A program made the position numbers and the translations under genes. The notes under the pieces were generated by a model. It saw nothing but the letters and a program-made list of their open reading frames with translations. It was not told where the DNA came from and made no database searches. A stretch of 18,131 nt of DNA from CAYQAE01 sp964415445 [NCBI: uncultured archaeon] (GTDB lineage Archaea; CAYQAE01): contig CAYQAE010000026.1 of assembly GCA_964415445.1 (NCBI GenBank), positions 2,442 through 20,572 on the forward strand, read 5' to 3'. Shown here piece after piece: positions 1 through 7,972 of this stretch (the stretch's first letter is position 1; each line of letters begins with the position of its first letter).

Positions 1-1
1 A

Positions 2-301
2 CAACAAAGAATGTGTATTGCACGTGCATTAGCAGTGAAACCTGAAATAATTTTGATGGATGAGCCGTGTTCTGCACTAGATCCGATATCTACAAATAAA
101 ATTGAAGATTTAATTTATGAGTTAAAGAAAAAATATACTGTAGTGATTGTTACTCATAATATGCAGCAAGCTGCACGAGTTTCTGATTATACTGCATTTA
201 TGTATTTAGGAAAACTTATTGAATTTGGAACTACAAAACAAATATTTGAACGACCTAGGGAAAAAATGACCGAAAACTATATTACAGGTAGGTTTGGATA
301 G
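2..301 (+). CDS. pstB: Phosphate ABC transporter ATP-binding protein PstB, C-terminal part
   Basis: ATPase subunit of the high-affinity phosphate importer PstSCAB; it hydrolyses ATP on the cytoplasmic face to drive uptake. Only about the last 99 codons are present, so the Walker A motif and most of the signature lie outside the window. The reading frame is open from base 2 (Gln-Gln-Arg, the end of an LSGGQQQR-type signature), so the ATG at 11 is an internal Met. Visible motifs are Walker B with its catalytic Glu (ILMDEP), the D-loop (SALDP), the H-loop (VTHN), then a PstB-like ending ([18 protein letters not shown]). phoU follows 19 bases later in the same direction, which supports PstB over other ABC ATPases. 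Confidence 0.93.
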   Translation, partial: QQRMCIARALAVKPEIILMDEPCSALDPISTNKIEDLIYELKKKYTVVIVTHNMQQAARVSDYTAFMYLGKLIEFGTTKQIFERPREKMTENYITGRFG

Positions 302-320
302 ATAAATATAAGGTGAAAAT

Positions 321-965
321 ATGGTTCGTGAAAAATTTCATGATAAATTGGAAGGATTAAAAGAAAAAGTTTCAAAGATGGGTAAAAAAGTCTATGAGTA
401 TGTTAAAATTTGTTCAGAAGCTTTATTTACTAATAATAATAAACTAGCTGAGCGGGTATCAAAAAAAACAGATTTTTGGAATGAAATAGAAGAAGACATT
501 GAAAAAGAATGTATTCGGGTTATAGCTCTTCATCAACCAATGGCTAGTGATTTGAGGGCTCTTTTTGTATATATTAAAATTGTAACTGATTTTGATAGGA
601 TGGGAAGACTTTCGGGTCACATCGCAGATGTAGTTTTAAATCATAAATCATTACAAATTCATTCTGATCTCAAAGAGATGTTTGATAAAGTAGAAGAGAT
701 GATTGATGTTGTAATTGATGCATTTGTCAATGATAATATTCCTTTAGTTGATAAGCTCACTGAAAAAGATGATAGAATCGATGATTTATTTGAAAAGATT
801 TTTAATGAAATAATCGGTTCTATGAAAGATACATGCAGTCATATATCAACTCAATCTGATATGTTATTTGTCGCACGTTGGCTAGAAAGATTAGGAGACC
901 ATGCTTGTAGAATAGGTGAGCGAATTATATATATGCTTACAGGTAAAAGAAAAAAAGTAACTTAG
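321..965 (+). CDS. phoU: Phosphate-uptake regulator PhoU
   Basis: 214-residue all-helical protein of normal PhoU length. PhoU proteins bind metal clusters and restrain Pst uptake and phosphate signalling at the inner face of the membrane. Two PhoU helical repeats can be seen: the first has the family-typical segment HQPMASDLRALFVYIKIVTD (about residues 71-90) followed by DRMGRLSGHIADV, and the second has the matching segment around FVARWLERLGDHACRIGERI near residues 183-202. The start is supported by an AGGTGA Shine-Dalgarno sequence eight bases upstream of the ATG. It directly follows pstB and is probably co-transcribed with it. No downstream gene on this strand belongs to the operon, since 186 bases with their own promoter-like block follow. 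Confidence 0.94.
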   Translation: MVREKFHDKLEGLKEKVSKMGKKVYEYVKICSEALFTNNNKLAERVSKKTDFWNEIEEDIEKECIRVIALHQPMASDLRALFVYIKIVTDFDRMGRLSGHIADVVLNHKSLQIHSDLKEMFDKVEEMIDVVIDAFVNDNIPLVDKLTEKDDRIDDLFEKIFNEIIGSMKDTCSHISTQSDMLFVARWLERLGDHACRIGERIIYMLTGKRKKVT

Positions 966-993
966 AATCCTTTTTTAGATAAATTTATGTGAA

Positions 994-1057
994 TCTATAG
1001 GTATCTCTATATTAGTTATATGTATCTATAGTGTATGTTGAGAAGATATATATCCAA
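994..1057 (+). promoter_or_regulatory. Promoter block shared with the paralogous gene at 5481
   Basis: This 64-base block aligns without gaps to 5367-5430, upstream of the paralogous surface-protein gene. The last 35 bases (1023-1057) match 5396-5430 at 30 of 35 positions. It contains TATCTATAG (1023-1031) and then a purine-rich GAGAA followed by TATATATCC, which reads as an archaeal BRE plus TATA box. A second CTATAG lies at 995-1000, 28 bases before the one at 1026-1031. A start of transcription near 1075-1080 would leave a leader of about 70 bases. The promoter reading is inferred from conservation and motif form. Confidence 0.6.
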
Positions 1058-1151
1058 GAATATCTTAGAATTATTTTGAATATCTAAAGTTATTGAAAGT
1101 AAACAAATTGTAATTTATTGTTTATAATTATATAAAGAGTTGGTGGATTAG

Positions 1152-3101
1152 TTGATTGATAAAAAATGTATTGTTAATAAAAATAAAAAATCTCATCTCT
1201 CTATTTGGAAAAAAATTTTTTTTGCATCATTTTTAATTTTAGGTTTTTTTCTATCAATCCAAAAAGTAAGTTCTCAAACTACAACATTTGCTGTGGAAAA
1301 TGATTATAATTCATCAAGTGCAAAATCAGCCTATAATGCATCGGCTAGTATTAATTTTTCAAAATTAAATACATATTATAATGCTTTTTATGTATATGGA
1401 GTATATATCAGTCTTTATGAAGAGGGTAATGCATATCATAACCATAAAATACATGTAAGATTACTTAGAGGTAGTTATAGGCTGAATAATTCTGATGTTT
1501 TAGCCAAACAAAGTGTAAGAATAGGAGATTTAGGAGCTATTGGTAGTTATCAAAATCCCTCTTTAGTATATTTTAATTTACAAAAACCAATTTTTGTCAC
1601 AAAAGAAAATATAACATATATCAATGTAGAGATTGAAAATTATGGAAGTGGATTTAATCAATTATATTGGTTGGGAACTTCTGATAATTCATCAGATGGT
1701 GATGGTGTGGATGAATCAGATGTTTATATATCCAAAAAAATTGGAGGCAGTAAATCTATATGGGAGAGAAGAAATTATGATCTTGTGTTTTCTCTATCTG
1801 TTGAGGACTCTAAATTTAATGATATGGTAGCACCAACTTATAGGTATTTAAAAGCACATCCTATAATAAAAGGAGATGTCCAGAATATTAGTATTGAAGT
1901 ATATGATTTTGATTATTCTACTAGATTAAGTACTGTTGATGTTGTAAAGCTGAAAATTGGTGGAAATAATTATACAATGAATAAGGGTAAAACTACTTTA
2001 GGTAATTATGAGGTTTATTGGTTTCCATGGTATGGTGAAAATGTGGGGAAGTATAATTTTGAAATATTTATGGTTGATGTAGCTGGCAATTGCAAAAATA
2101 TTTCAGGATCATTTGATGTTGTGGTATATGATCCAACTTTAGAAATTAGTAGTGTTTATTCTAATGTTATTGTAAATTCAATTACAATTAGATGGACTAC
2201 AAATAGACCAACTAGATCACGTATATATTATGGTCTTGAGAATAACCCAAATAATTCGTTTGATCCATACACTGAGTGTTTATATGATTCAGAGTTAACT
2301 ACAAATCATCAATTAGTGCTTTCAAACCTTTTATATGGGCGAAGTTATCATTATATGATAGCAAGTGTTGATAGTGGTTATTATTATTCAAACACCACAG
2401 ATAATACATTTTTTACATCAAGACTACATACAGGTCATTTGAGCTATCCAGGGATGATTTCAAGATCCCCTAGTCTCCCAAAGACTATATTTGTATATTA
2501 TACTGATGAATCTGGAAATCCTGTTTTAGGAGCAACTGTGGAATATGTTCTCAGAAGTGTATTTGGGGATGTATATGGAGAAGGTAAAATGCAAGATGGA
2601 GATGGTGATGGAAATTATACTGCAAGCGTATCAGGCGTTCCAGATGGAGAACCACTAGTTTTGGAAGTTGAAGCTCATAAGGAAGGGAATTATGTTGGTA
2701 AATCTCAGTTTGTATTGTCTCCAAAAGAAGAAGAGGAAGAAAGTTTTTTTGAAAAATACCTAACTTTATTTGCTCTATTAGGTATTATTCCTGCAGCTTT
2801 AGTAGGATCATTTTATTTTAAGAGAGAATTTTTAGACAAAAAAAATAGAAAATTCAAAAATCCATTTAAGAAATTAAAAGGTGCTTTTAAAAAGCTTGCA
2901 AGTCCATTTAAGAAGCTAAAAAATTTATTTGGGAGAAATAAAACAGATATCGATGATTTAGGCAAAGTAGAGACGAAATCTGATTCACCTGATATAGAAA
3001 AACTTTTTGAAGTCGAAGATGGAGTAGAGAACCCATATTCTCAATTTGAAAAAGGTGTTGATCAAAAATCAGCTAAACAAAGAGTTGAGGATGAAGCTTA
3101 A
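1152..3101 (+). CDS. Anchored surface protein with Ig-like and fibronectin-III-like domains (copy 1, first gene)
   Basis: Probable cell-surface protein of unknown ligand, 649 residues. A hydrophobic signal segment lies at about 19-42 after a basic N-terminus. An N-terminal beta domain (about 43-225) ends in a possible calcium loop, SDGDGVDESDVY, near residue 180. One Ig-like repeat follows (about 226-325), then a fibronectin-III-like domain (about 327-423, WTTNRPTRSRIYYG ... YHYMIAS), a further beta domain to about 525, a membrane helix (about 533-555) and a very basic cytoplasmic tail with a repeated PFKKLK pattern. The start is TTG, chosen because GGTGG sits just upstream and the signal peptide begins in this frame. 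It is a paralogue of the gene at 5481, sharing domain order and promoter. Surface location and topology are inferred; substrate binding or adhesion is possible but unproven. Confidence 0.82.
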   Translation: MIDKKCIVNKNKKSHLSIWKKIFFASFLILGFFLSIQKVSSQTTTFAVENDYNSSSAKSAYNASASINFSKLNTYYNAFYVYGVYISLYEEGNAYHNHKIHVRLLRGSYRLNNSDVLAKQSVRIGDLGAIGSYQNPSLVYFNLQKPIFVTKENITYINVEIENYGSGFNQLYWLGTSDNSSDGDGVDESDVYISKKIGGSKSIWERRNYDLVFSLSVEDSKFNDMVAPTYRYLKAHPIIKGDVQNISIEVYDFDYSTRLSTVDVVKLKIGGNNYTMNKGKTTLGNYEVYWFPWYGENVGKYNFEIFMVDVAGNCKNISGSFDVVVYDPTLEISSVYSNVIVNSITIRWTTNRPTRSRIYYGLENNPNNSFDPYTECLYDSELTTNHQLVLSNLLYGRSYHYMIASVDSGYYYSNTTDNTFFTSRLHTGHLSYPGMISRSPSLPKTIFVYYTDESGNPVLGATVEYVLRSVFGDVYGEGKMQDGDGDGNYTASVSGVPDGEPLVLEVEAHKEGNYVGKSQFVLSPKEEEEESFFEKYLTLFALLGIIPAALVGSFYFKREFLDKKNRKFKNPFKKLKGAFKKLASPFKKLKNLFGRNKTDIDDLGKVETKSDSPDIEKLFEVEDGVENPYSQFEKGVDQKSAKQRVEDEA

Positions 3102-3249
3102 TTTTTAGTCTAAATTCTATAGGTGAATTGATTTGTTTGGGGCAAAATAGGATTAAAATGAAGGGGGAAAAAACTGTTTATGGGCTGAATTTTATATCTC
3201 CTTCAAATTATTTTTGCGCTAATCGATTTTCTTTATTTTTATATTCATC
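3102..3249. other. Intergenic spacer, no gene recognised
   Basis: AT-rich spacer after the 1152 gene. A 40-codon ATG frame starts near 3158, but it has no family resemblance, has low-complexity composition and ends inside the conserved leader that follows, so it is not called. No convincing hairpin terminator was seen after the stop at 3101. Confidence 0.5.
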
Positions 3250-3402
3250 TTTCACATTCATAAATAATATGTTATAGACGACGCAGCCGTCTGATATGGT
3301 TTTTATTCATAAAGCCGGATTTAGTTTTTTTAAGCTACTTTAAACCTCATATATACATCTATTTTAGAAAAAAAATTAAAAAATATAAGAGGTTTAAAAA
3401 TT
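3250..3402 (+). promoter_or_regulatory. Conserved leader with inverted repeat masking the Shine-Dalgarno site (copy 1)
   Basis: This region aligns along its length with 7973-8112, upstream of the paralogous gene at 8113. Shared landmarks in order are TTTCAC, TCATAAAT, a small inverted repeat (AGACG 3276-3280 with CGTCT 3288-3292), CTACTTTAA followed by CCTCATA, and an A-rich stretch GAAAAAAAATTAAAAAAT. TTTAAACCTC at 3339-3348 is an exact inverted repeat of GAGGTTTAAA at 3389-3398, extended inward by five more pairs after one mismatch. The GAGG is the Shine-Dalgarno sequence of the 3403 gene, so the RNA stem would hide it. The alternative is a TATA box at about 3349-3355; transcription starting after it would exclude the 5' arm from the mRNA. 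Confidence 0.6.
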
Positions 3403-5334
3403 ATGAGAAAAAAATTAATTAGTATAATTTTATTTGCGATGATTTCGGTGAGTGCAATAAGTTCTTTATTCATGATTGCACCCTCTAGTGATGTTGAAAT
3501 AGGTTCTCTTAAAGAAGGCGACGACTTGGGCTTAAAAAGCTCAACTTCTGTTATTAATCTAACAGAAGACACTATTACTGAAGAATGGTCTATTCAAGAT
3601 AATTATGTTGATAGACCTTCTATTCAAATCAGAAACTACGTTAACATCCCACTCTATGTTTCTGAGTGGGAAACACATTTAATTTCTGAAGAGTTAACTC
3701 TTCAGACGGTGATTAACGATCGAGGATCTTCTTCGGAAGCTACCCACGTGGAAGAAAGTTACGATGTGAACTGCCACGAGTTAACTATCTCTGGCAGTAT
3801 CCCATATCATTTTAATAATTATGCTGGTGAGTGGGATACATCAATTGAGTTTTGGGTTAATAATTATAAGACCAAAATTGATGTTCACAACGAAACTGTT
3901 GATCAAGAATCAGGAGTGATAAGCTTTTCGTTTGCTTACACTCCAGGTGAAGCAATCAGCTCTTTTGAGCTGATATTTCACATTGATCCAGATGGTAGTC
4001 CACCAATGAACCACCCTGTGTGGGAGACCACAGGAAGCGGGCTACCGGCTTTGACATTGGAATACAACGAAATAGTACGAGAAGGTGAAATAGGGGAAGA
4101 ATATTGTCCCCTCATTGATAACGGAGACAGCATATCCCTCGATGTATCTAGTCTTGATATGTCAGGGAATCGAGATCTTTTGTATGATCTCGATTTGATT
4201 ACGGTGATGGAGGCGGATAATGACCGTCCGGCGCCGTACATTCATTCGATTTCTTATCCTAGTGAAGTTCGAAGCAATGAAACGTTTTTCATAGAAGCAG
4301 TGATCACTGATGCCAGCGGAGTTCATAAGACAGAATTCCATTATGGAACTAATGGAAGCTTTGATTACAGCGTTAGAGGAAATTATGATAACAATGATAC
4401 ATGGTACTTTCTAGTCGGACCATTGGGTCCTGCGTTCCGACTAAAATATGTTAATTTTTATATTGAAGCTTGGGAAAATGATGTTCCTCAAAATAAAACT
4501 ATTTCGACAGACACAATGATTTATGGGAGCAGATATTCTAACACGCAATTTTATGTTAGATATCCTTTGGCTGCTCCATCGATTCAGTGGATATCTGATG
4601 TAGATAACAATCGATATAAAATAAATGATGCTATTTTTAAGACTTCTGAATCTTTTAGATTTCGATTAACAGCTAACAACAGAGACTCTGATGCACAGCA
4701 TCAGTATACGGTGAAATTAGATGGCAGTTCCTTATCCGGACATAATGATAATTCATTTACTCCGGGAGGGGACACCATAGAGGTCGAACTTGATAATTTA
4801 GTTGGTGCCCTTGCTCAAACAGGGATTCATACTTTGCAAATCGAAGCGGAAACCGACGGTATCTCCAGAACTTGGATAGTACAAATCCAGGTTTCGACGT
4901 TTATCGGTGAATTCGCTTTAGGTTCTTTCATTTTTATGCTAATTTTTGCGATTAGCACTGCAGTTTTTGTGATAGGATTTGTTTATCTATACAAAAAAAG
5001 AGAATCTAAAGAGAAAGAAAAACTAAAAAGCAAAGATAAAAACCGTAAATTCAAAGACAAGTTAAAAGAACGTAAAAACGTTGAACTGGTTGAATGTCCC
5101 AATGAGGGTTGTGGATATTTAAATCCTCTCCATCAAAAATTCTGCGGAAAATGCGGTGAAGAGCTTATTCAAGGTGAGCCAGAGAAGCCGGAAATCCCTT
5201 GCCCTAATGAAGACTGCAAGGGAAAAATAAAAAAAGGGGAAGATTTTTGCGGAGAATGCCAGTCGAAAAGACCAAATATACAAGAAGGAAAAAAGAAAAG
5301 CAAAAAAGCTGATGAAAAGGAAATCGAAGATTAA
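3403..5334 (+). CDS. Membrane-anchored surface protein with cytoplasmic double zinc ribbon (copy 1, second gene)
   Basis: 643-residue protein, not assignable to a named family. It starts with a signal segment (about 1-26). Two extracellular beta-rich regions follow, the second an Ig-like domain near 277-370 (VITDASGVHKTEFHYG). A membrane helix lies at about 505-530, followed by a lysine-rich stretch. The tail holds two C-x4-C...C-x2-C zinc ribbons: CPNEGCGYLNP ... FCGKCGEE near 565-588 and CPNEDCKGKIK ... FCGECQ near 601-620. Such an outside sensor/adhesin plus inside zinc ribbons suggests interaction with a cytoplasmic partner, which is inference. Its paralogue at 8113 shares the extracellular part but lacks the zinc ribbons. 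One sampled 60-base line (4201-4260) is 52% GC against 28% in the neighbouring 5481 gene, hinting at separate origin. The start has GAGG ten bases upstream. Confidence 0.82.
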   Translation: MRKKLISIILFAMISVSAISSLFMIAPSSDVEIGSLKEGDDLGLKSSTSVINLTEDTITEEWSIQDNYVDRPSIQIRNYVNIPLYVSEWETHLISEELTLQTVINDRGSSSEATHVEESYDVNCHELTISGSIPYHFNNYAGEWDTSIEFWVNNYKTKIDVHNETVDQESGVISFSFAYTPGEAISSFELIFHIDPDGSPPMNHPVWETTGSGLPALTLEYNEIVREGEIGEEYCPLIDNGDSISLDVSSLDMSGNRDLLYDLDLITVMEADNDRPAPYIHSISYPSEVRSNETFFIEAVITDASGVHKTEFHYGTNGSFDYSVRGNYDNNDTWYFLVGPLGPAFRLKYVNFYIEAWENDVPQNKTISTDTMIYGSRYSNTQFYVRYPLAAPSIQWISDVDNNRYKINDAIFKTSESFRFRLTANNRDSDAQHQYTVKLDGSSLSGHNDNSFTPGGDTIEVELDNLVGALAQTGIHTLQIEAETDGISRTWIVQIQVSTFIGEFALGSFIFMLIFAISTAVFVIGFVYLYKKRESKEKEKLKSKDKNRKFKDKLKERKNVELVECPNEGCGYLNPLHQKFCGKCGEELIQGEPEKPEIPCPNEDCKGKIKKGEDFCGECQSKRPNIQEGKKKSKKADEKEIED

Positions 5335-5358
5335 ATCTATTTATTTTTTTATTTTTTT
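5335..5358 (+). terminator. Poly-T termination region after the 3403 gene
   Basis: Directly after the stop codon come three T runs (TTTATTTTTTTATTTTTTTA). Archaeal transcription often terminates at such oligo-T tracts without a strong hairpin. Called from composition and position only. Confidence 0.5.
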
Positions 5359-5377
5359 ACTATATTCATATAGTAAA
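5356..5377. repeat. Perfect 10-bp palindrome upstream of the 5481 promoter
   Basis: TTTACTATAT, a two-base spacer TC, then ATATAGTAAA: ten perfect pairs. It lies about 20 bases before the conserved TATCTATAG/TATA block of the 5481 gene and just after the T-rich tract. It could be an operator for a dimeric regulator, or it could assist termination. The corresponding position upstream of 1152 has CTATAG elements but not this full palindrome. Confidence 0.5.
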
Positions 5378-5430
5378 CTCTATGTTGTATATATATATCT
5401 ATAGAGTAAGATGAGAAAGTATATATCCAA
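5367..5430 (+). promoter_or_regulatory. Promoter block shared with the paralogous gene at 1152
   Basis: Ungapped counterpart of 994-1057, with TATCTATAG at 5396-5404, then GAGAAAG followed by TATATATCC at about 5420-5428, readable as BRE plus TATA box. A transcription start near 5450 would leave a leader of about 30 bases before the non-ATG start proposed at 5481. Confidence 0.6.
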
Positions 5431-5480
5431 ATTATATTGATATTTTATTAGAAAGCTAAAATGATAGTGGGGGAATTAAA

Positions 5481-7925
5481 ATAATAAAAATTTCTAATAT
5501 TGAAATTTTAGGTCAAAAAAAGTTATTTAGATACTTTTTAGTTTTTAGTTTATTAATTTGTTTTATATTAACATCTCAAGCAAATGTTAAGGCTCAACTC
5601 TATGATAAATGTATTGAAAATGATTATTATCTCAATGGTGGGTGGGGGAATGGAGTATATACAGGTTCTTCTAGTTTTAGTTTGTCTGCATCTGATCTTG
5701 ATGTAGCGCATTTAATTGGTGTAAAATTAGCTTTATATAAATATCAAAATCCTGATCCAGAGGATACTATCTCTGTAAAGATCATAGAAGGTGGATATAA
5801 AGAATCAGAAGGTGATGTTTTATATTCAAAGACAACATCTATCCCTAATCCATCTAATTTACCTGATGCACAAAGTGAACCTGCCTATTTTGAAATATTA
5901 TTTGATTCATCTATTACTTTATATAAAGGTGATACCTACTATCTTTTTGTTGATATATCACCTCCACAAACTGGATATGATCAAGTATATTGGGCAGCAT
6001 GTTCAGATAGTTTTTCAGATGGAGACGGAGTTGATGAATCTGATGTTTATAGATATTTATATGGGGGGAGTTGGTCTGCTTTAGATTTAGATTATTTGTA
6101 TAATATAACGTTAGATACCCAAATAGATGATCAAGAATCACCTATTTATTCAAATTTAGAAGCCCCTGATATTAATTTAGGTGATGAGCAAAATATTACT
6201 ATAGAAGTATATGATAATGTAGAAGTTGAATCTGTCCAAATTAGTATTGATGGAGGTAATTTTGTAGATATGCAAGATGGTAATCCTTATTGGTATGCAT
6301 GGACTCCTACAACTTCAGGAACTATTGAATATGATATTTTGATTAAAGATACATCTGATAATATTAATTCAGCATCTGGATCTTTTGAAGTAATATCTAC
6401 AGATAGTGAAAAACCAACATATTCAAATTTAGAAGCCCCTGATATTAATTTAGGTGATGAGCAAAATATTACTATAGAAGTATATGATAATGTAGAAGTT
6501 GAATCTGTCCAAATTAGTATTGATGGAGGTAATTTTGTAGATATGCAAGATGGTAATCCTTATTGGTGGGCATGGACACCACTAAATTTAGGTGAAATCG
6601 AATTTACTATAAAAATGGAAGATACATCTCAAAATAAAGAATTTTTATCTTCAAGTTTTGAAGTGCTTTATAATGATATTATTTCTCCTTCATTTTCTAA
6701 TTTAACTTCTCATTTAGTTAATTTAGGTGATATTCAAAATATTACAGTGGAAGTAGAGGATAATATACAAGTTGATGTAGTTTTAATATCTCTTCATGGT
6801 GATAATAAAACGATGAAATGGAGAAATTCTTTTTGGTATTCATGGGAGCCACAATCTTTAGGTACAATTGATTTTGTCATTTATGCAAATGATACTTCAG
6901 GTAATTGGAATCAAACTTCTGGTAGTTTTGATGTTGTCTCACCTGATCCTACTCTTATAATTGATAATGTAGTGGTTGAAGTATTAAATAACTATGCTAT
7001 TATAAATTGGTCTACAAATCGAGACGCTGATTCAAAGATAATGTATGGACTAAGTTCAGATTATAGCAGTTTTGAGTATAATTCAGATATGACTAAATCT
7101 CATAGTCTAAAGATTGAAGATCTAGATTATGAAAAAACTTATCATTATATGATATTGTCCAAAGATGTGACTTATAAATCTACAAACACATCTGATAATA
7201 CCTTCCAAACAGGTTCAATGCCAGAGGGATATTTATCAGATGCAAAAATTATTAAAAAATCAGATAATCTCCCAAAGAAAATTATAGTAACTTATAAAGA
7301 TTCAGATGGGAATCCAATAATTGGAGGAGATCTATATTTTAATTTAAGCTATTCAAATGGAACCATCATTATATCTGATAAATTAAAGGATGAGGGTAAT
7401 GGAAATTATAGTTACTATTTAAATGATATTCCAGAAGGTATTGATTTAAAATTAGATATATCTGCTCAAAAAGAAGGAGCTTATATTACTTCAGAGCAAT
7501 TTGTTATACAAACAGACTTTCAAGATTCAGGTGATAGTATTTCAATATCTTCAGATTCAGATGTTTTTGATAGTGTAGAATCATTTTTTAAAAGTGATAT
7601 AGGTGGAATTCCTATTGTTATTCCTCTTTCTGCTCTTTTTGCAGTAATAGGTTCAACTATAATTGGTAGATTGAGAGGTGGGAGGAAAGATTTGGTAGAT
7701 AAATATGATCAATTTGAAGAAAGACCTCAAAAGACAAATAATATTTCAAAAACAAAGCCAAGGCCACAAATCAACCCTGACGCTTTTTTAAATAATAGTA
7801 TTTTGCAAAACAAAACAAATAGATCTAAAAATATCAGAAATTCTAAGATGGCTAATAGATCTAGGATAAATGTAGTTAGAGTCAATAATATTCATAATAA
7901 GGGAGATATGGCAATTAAAAAGTGA
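5481..7925 (+). CDS. Anchored surface protein with three Ig-like repeats and fibronectin-III-like domain (copy 2, first gene)
   Basis: About 814 residues, paralogue of the 1152 gene. Signal segment at about 15-39; N-terminal beta domain to about 218 with the same SDGDGVDESDVY loop near 179; three Ig-like repeats of about 91 residues (about 220-310, 311-400, 402-490; each xxSNL...LGDxQNITxEVxDN); a fibronectin-III-like domain (about 491-577, WSTNRDADSKIMYG ... YHYMILS); another beta domain; a membrane helix at about 709-730; and a basic, Asn-rich tail. The first ATG/GTG/TTG in frame is TTG 5682, which would remove the signal peptide. The frame is open back to a TAA near 5457, and the upstream part matches the paralogue's N-terminus. 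GGGGGA at 5469-5474 points to a start at ATA 5481, or ATA/ATT just after. The start codon is therefore non-canonical and uncertain. Ligand unknown. Confidence 0.8.
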   Translation: MIKISNIEILGQKKLFRYFLVFSLLICFILTSQANVKAQLYDKCIENDYYLNGGWGNGVYTGSSSFSLSASDLDVAHLIGVKLALYKYQNPDPEDTISVKIIEGGYKESEGDVLYSKTTSIPNPSNLPDAQSEPAYFEILFDSSITLYKGDTYYLFVDISPPQTGYDQVYWAACSDSFSDGDGVDESDVYRYLYGGSWSALDLDYLYNITLDTQIDDQESPIYSNLEAPDINLGDEQNITIEVYDNVEVESVQISIDGGNFVDMQDGNPYWYAWTPTTSGTIEYDILIKDTSDNINSASGSFEVISTDSEKPTYSNLEAPDINLGDEQNITIEVYDNVEVESVQISIDGGNFVDMQDGNPYWWAWTPLNLGEIEFTIKMEDTSQNKEFLSSSFEVLYNDIISPSFSNLTSHLVNLGDIQNITVEVEDNIQVDVVLISLHGDNKTMKWRNSFWYSWEPQSLGTIDFVIYANDTSGNWNQTSGSFDVVSPDPTLIIDNVVVEVLNNYAIINWSTNRDADSKIMYGLSSDYSSFEYNSDMTKSHSLKIEDLDYEKTYHYMILSKDVTYKSTNTSDNTFQTGSMPEGYLSDAKIIKKSDNLPKKIIVTYKDSDGNPIIGGDLYFNLSYSNGTIIISDKLKDEGNGNYSYYLNDIPEGIDLKLDISAQKEGAYITSEQFVIQTDFQDSGDSISISSDSDVFDSVESFFKSDIGGIPIVIPLSALFAVIGSTIIGRLRGGRKDLVDKYDQFEERPQKTNNISKTKPRPQINPDAFLNNSILQNKTNRSKNIRNSKMANRSRINVVRVNNIHNKGDMAIKK
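6147..6294 (+). repeat. Perfect 148-bp direct repeat, unit 1
   Basis: Identical over 148 bases to 6420-6567, offset 273 bases (91 codons). It encodes the first part of Ig-like repeat 1. The flanks and the third repeat are diverged, so this pair was duplicated or homogenised recently. Confidence 0.95.
6420..6567 (+). repeat. Perfect 148-bp direct repeat, unit 2
   Basis: Second unit of the pair beginning at 6147, encoding the first part of Ig-like repeat 2. The next two bases differ (AT in unit 1, GG in unit 2), after which eight more bases match before divergence. Confidence 0.95.
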
Positions 7926-7972
7926 TATTTTTGAAAATTGTCATGTCTTTGGAAACTTCACAAATAGATAAA

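Noticed and set aside
3158-3280. 40-codon ATG frame between the first two surface genes
   Set aside because: No recognisable features, and it ends inside the leader conserved with 7973-8112, where the matching frame is not kept.
5682-5684. TTG as start of the large surface protein
   Set aside because: It would remove the signal peptide that is encoded upstream in the same open frame and matches the paralogue; GGGGGA lies upstream of 5481, not near 5682.
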